Below, piece after piece: positions 61,769-64,000 of a stretch of 64,000 bases of DNA. Below the pieces are notes generated by a model. The model had not been told where the DNA came from. It saw only the letters and a program-made list of their open reading frames with translations, and did no database searches. The stretch is from Rhodoligotrophos sp. CJ14 (lineage in GTDB: Bacteria > Pseudomonadota > Alphaproteobacteria > Rhizobiales > Im1). Positions within the stretch are counted from its first letter, which is position 1. The number at the start of each line of letters is the position of its first letter. Made by a program: the position numbers and the translations under genes. The stretch lies in the NCBI RefSeq assembly GCF_038811545.1, contig NZ_CP133319.1:1426001-1490000 (forward strand). The letters run 5' to 3'.

Positions 61769-63166
61769 ATGAAGACCGTTCAGAGGATTGTTTCCTTAAG
61801 CTTGCTCGCTGGCGTTGCCATGGCGGGTTTGACGAGCCATGCCAAGGCAGACGAGCTGGTGGCGCTTAAGGCCCAACTCGAGGCGCTGCAGGCGCAGGTC
61901 GACCAGCTGCAGAGCCGGCCCGCGTCAGCACCGCTCCCCGAGGGTGCAAGCTGGATCACCTTCCGTCGGGGGACGGAAGCAACGGCCGATTGGAACATGG
62001 GCCTTGTCGGCGATGCCATGCCGACCACCAGTGGCATGACCATCGCGATCACGCCATCGGCTGATCTGCCGGCCCCGATCCACGAGGTCACCATCTCCGG
62101 CTATGTGAAGGGCGACGTGATCTATGACTTCGATCAGGATCTCGGCGACTTCTTCAGCTACACGGCCATTGACGGGCAGGAGGATCAGGACCACGTGCGC
62201 CTGCATGCCCGCCAATCGCGCTTCAGCATCAAGTCCAAGTCGGACACAGCCATCGGCCAGATCCGCACCCTGATCGAGGGTGACTTCCTGTCCGGCGGCT
62301 CCTTCGGCGGCACCGATTTCCGCCTGCGCCATGCGTGGGGCGAATGGGACATGACCCCGAACTGGACGTTCGGCGCCGGCCAGACCACCCGCAACTTCGC
62401 CTCGCCCTTCACCGGCATCACCACGGTTGACAATAACGGCCCGCTGGGCCTGATTGGCTCGACCCGCGCTCCTCAGGTGCGCCTCACCTGGCATGAGGGG
62501 CCGCAGCTATTCGCGGTCGCGATCGAGAACCCGAGCGATGGCCAGTTGATCAACTCCTTCGGCCAGTCATCGAGCAATATTCCGAACTTCACCGCGCGCT
62601 GGCAGTATGAAACGGAAGCAGGCCATCAGTTCCTGATCTCGGGTCTTGCGGCCAACTACCACCTGGACGGCGACCTGGACGGTCCCTATGGCAGCGACAG
62701 CAAGTTTGGCTGGGGTGTCCAGGCGGCGGCCAATGTGGTCTTCACCGACTTCCTCACCCTCACCACCTCGGTCATGTATGGCGATGGCATCGGCCAGTAC
62801 CTGTTCGGCGCGACAGGTGCTTATGTCGACGCGTTCGGCGACATCAAGACGATCGAGGCGCTGGGCGTCTTTGCCGGCTTGATCTTTGATGTCACCGACA
62901 CCACCCAGTTCAATGTCGGCTGGGGCTGGAGCGATATGGATCGCAACGATGTCCTCGACACTGGCCTCAACGACGAGAACGTGGAGATGATGTCGCTGCA
63001 CGCCAACATCCTGTGGCGCCCCGTCGATCAGCTCCGTCTCGGCTGGGAAGTCATGTGGGGCCAGCGCGAGCGCACCGCCGGCATCGATCCGGCCATCCCC
63101 GGCAGCGGCGGCACCGTGACCGACGACGCCTGGCGCGCTCAGTTCGGCGCCTGGTTCTACTTCTAG
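61769..63166 (+). CDS. DcaP-like outer-membrane porin
   Basis: A 465-residue exported porin. After a signal peptide ending near ASHAKADEL (about residue 26), a heptad region ALKAQLEALQAQVDQLQSRP forms a coiled coil, then a long stretch of alternating beta strands ending in the aromatic Phe (RAQFGAWFYF), as for outer-membrane barrels. DcaP-type trimers import dicarboxylates or other anions. ATG 61769 places the signal peptide first. Translation may be limited by the hairpin over its ribosome site. The TAG stop starts a repeat. Confidence 0.88.
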   Translation: MKTVQRIVSLSLLAGVAMAGLTSHAKADELVALKAQLEALQAQVDQLQSRPASAPLPEGASWITFRRGTEATADWNMGLVGDAMPTTSGMTIAITPSADLPAPIHEVTISGYVKGDVIYDFDQDLGDFFSYTAIDGQEDQDHVRLHARQSRFSIKSKSDTAIGQIRTLIEGDFLSGGSFGGTDFRLRHAWGEWDMTPNWTFGAGQTTRNFASPFTGITTVDNNGPLGLIGSTRAPQVRLTWHEGPQLFAVAIENPSDGQLINSFGQSSSNIPNFTARWQYETEAGHQFLISGLAANYHLDGDLDGPYGSDSKFGWGVQAAANVVFTDFLTLTTSVMYGDGIGQYLFGATGAYVDAFGDIKTIEALGVFAGLIFDVTDTTQFNVGWGWSDMDRNDVLDTGLNDENVEMMSLHANILWRPVDQLRLGWEVMWGQRERTAGIDPAIPGSGGTVTDDAWRAQFGAWFYF

Positions 63167-63235
63167 AGCGGAAGCGCTCTAAGCCCAAGCAAAGACTTGG
63201 AGCGGGATGGCGATCCGACGCGAGCCATCCCGCTC
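63164..63235. repeat. Intergenic repeat C starting on the porin stop codon, with terminator
   Basis: TAGAGCG at 63164-63170 (including the stop TAG) pairs with CGCTCTA at 63175-63181, and a second stem is GAGCGGGATGGC at 63200-63211 with GCCATCCCGCTC at 63224-63235. It begins TAGAGC like copy A at 6373, but the rest differs. The stems can end transcription from the porin and perhaps from the convergent glgX. Confidence 0.65.
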
Positions 63236-63261
63236 TGTCTCACCGGCCCTCGACCATTCTC

Positions 63262-64000
63262 TCACCCCAGATCGCCCAGCGGACGTTCCGAAATATCGAG
63301 AATGGCACCGAGACCCGCGCGCGTGAGCTTTCCGGCCTGCTCCCCGCGATTGAGCACGAACACCAGGAACGAGCGTCCGGTGACCTCATAGACGGCGCCG
63401 ATATTATGGCGCGTGTAGTCCGCCCGCTCCGGAACATTGGTGTCGATCAGGCAGACCCAGTGATTGCCCTCGGCAACCTCCGGCAGCGTGAACTGAACCA
63501 CGTCGTGATGGGCATTGGTGACGATGAGCAGGGTCGCATCATCGCCCCGGCGCTTGATGCCGGTCGGCTGCGCCCGGCCATCCATCAGCATCCCGAAGCA
63601 CTTGGCCTTGGCATCCTCCCACTGCTCCCTTGTCATTTCCTCCCCCGTCGGCGAGATCCAGGTGAGGTCCTTGACGTCCAGGTCCTCGTTATATTCCGTA
63701 CCGAGAAACCTGCCGCGATGGAGAATGGGATAGGTGGTCCGCAAGGCGATCAGCTTGCGCACGAACTCGAGCAGCTGCCGGCCGCGCGGTGAGATGCCCT
63801 CCCAGTTGAGCCAGGTGATTTCATTGTCCTGCGCATAGGCATTGTTATTGCCTTGCTGCGTATGGCCGAACTCATCGCCCGCAAGCAGCATCGGTGTGCC
63901 CTGCGCGAGCAAAAGCGTTGCCAAGAGGTTCCGCTTCTGCCGCTCGCGCAATTCGATGATGGCCTCGTCATCCGTAGGCCCCTCGACCCCGTGATTCCAG
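63262..64000 (-). CDS. glgX: Glycogen debranching enzyme GlgX, 3' part (5' end outside window)
   Basis: The reading frame stays open to the window edge, so only about 246 C-terminal residues are seen. Upstream of the first ATG in frame the sequence reads NHGVEGPTDD followed by LRERQKRNLLATLLLAQG, then GDEFGHTQQGNNNAYAQDN and ITWLNWE, all GlgX/isoamylase marks. The C-terminal beta domain follows. GlgX removes alpha-1,6 branches from glycogen. Other glg genes probably lie beyond the edge. Confidence 0.94.
   Translation of the reverse strand, partial: WNHGVEGPTDDEAIIELRERQKRNLLATLLLAQGTPMLLAGDEFGHTQQGNNNAYAQDNEITWLNWEGISPRGRQLLEFVRKLIALRTTYPILHRGRFLGTEYNEDLDVKDLTWISPTGEEMTREQWEDAKAKCFGMLMDGRAQPTGIKRRGDDATLLIVTNAHHDVVQFTLPEVAEGNHWVCLIDTNVPERADYTRHNIGAVYEVTGRSFLVFVLNRGEQAGKLTRAGLGAILDISERPLGDLG

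Noticed and set aside
1-64000. CRISPR arrays, transposons, integrases and attachment sites
   Set aside because: None was found: there is no regularly spaced repeat, no transposase or integrase frame, and no terminal inverted repeats flanking genes.

Overview
The window is GC-rich, gene-dense chromosomal DNA from an alphaproteobacterium, most likely a member of the Hyphomicrobiales (Rhizobiales). The pointers are the divergent mtgA / polyprenyl synthase pair, the cold-shock protein followed by IF-1, BA14K-type and Arg-rich exported proteins, the TamA-TamB pair, an opgG-opgH pair, and short rhizobial-type intergenic repeats that start at stop codons. I see no rRNA, tRNA, CRISPR array, insertion sequence, integrase or phage gene. 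This is an inference from gene content; no taxonomic marker is present.

Layout. 1-2 kb: a CatE-like VOC protein and a DoxX membrane protein, divergent from a LysR regulator. 2-8 kb: a membrane adenylate cyclase, Kup potassium transporter, RidA, a 60-residue membrane protein and a thiolase. 8-12.3 kb: an RND efflux pump without its outer-membrane channel. 12.4-18.7 kb: 5-formyl-THF cyclo-ligase, two small exported proteins, an SDR that has lost its catalytic residues, an orphan HutC-type regulator, a DUF305 protein, PdxJ and a tandem universal stress protein. 18.7-25.8 kb: an amine oxidase, an APH/P-loop kinase fusion, the OPG glucan genes and a small protein with an unusual leader. 25.9-32.1 kb: tamA-tamB. 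32.5-39.2 kb: an LplT-like MFS protein, a Lon-like protease with degraded ATPase motifs coupled to a Usp-like protein, mtgA and ispA. 39.3-44.8 kb: ispG, a Zur-type regulator, an alpha/beta hydrolase, an AruI-like decarboxylase and rpmF. 44.8-50.6 kb: DUF924, a GNAT/JmjC gene pair, an enoyl-CoA hydratase, a cold-shock protein, IF-1 and an MFS transporter. 51-60 kb: a complete LIV-type ABC transporter in line with an SDR and a luciferase-like flavin oxidoreductase, convergent with a Rieske oxygenase. 60-64 kb: two small exported proteins, a cupin, a DcaP-like porin and the 3' part of glgX.

Functionally, much of the window concerns the cell envelope (OPG glucans, TamAB, MtgA, porin, RND pump), isoprenoid supply (IspA, IspG) and uptake and oxidation of small organic compounds. 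The best candidates for undescribed biology are the Lon-like/Usp-like operon (33.9-37.2 kb), the acetyltransferase/JmjC-oxygenase pair (45.5-47.6 kb) and the LIV transporter plus oxidoreductase locus (51-60 kb). At the RNA level, two genes have their Shine-Dalgarno inside a predicted hairpin, and three repeats begin exactly on TAG stop codons.
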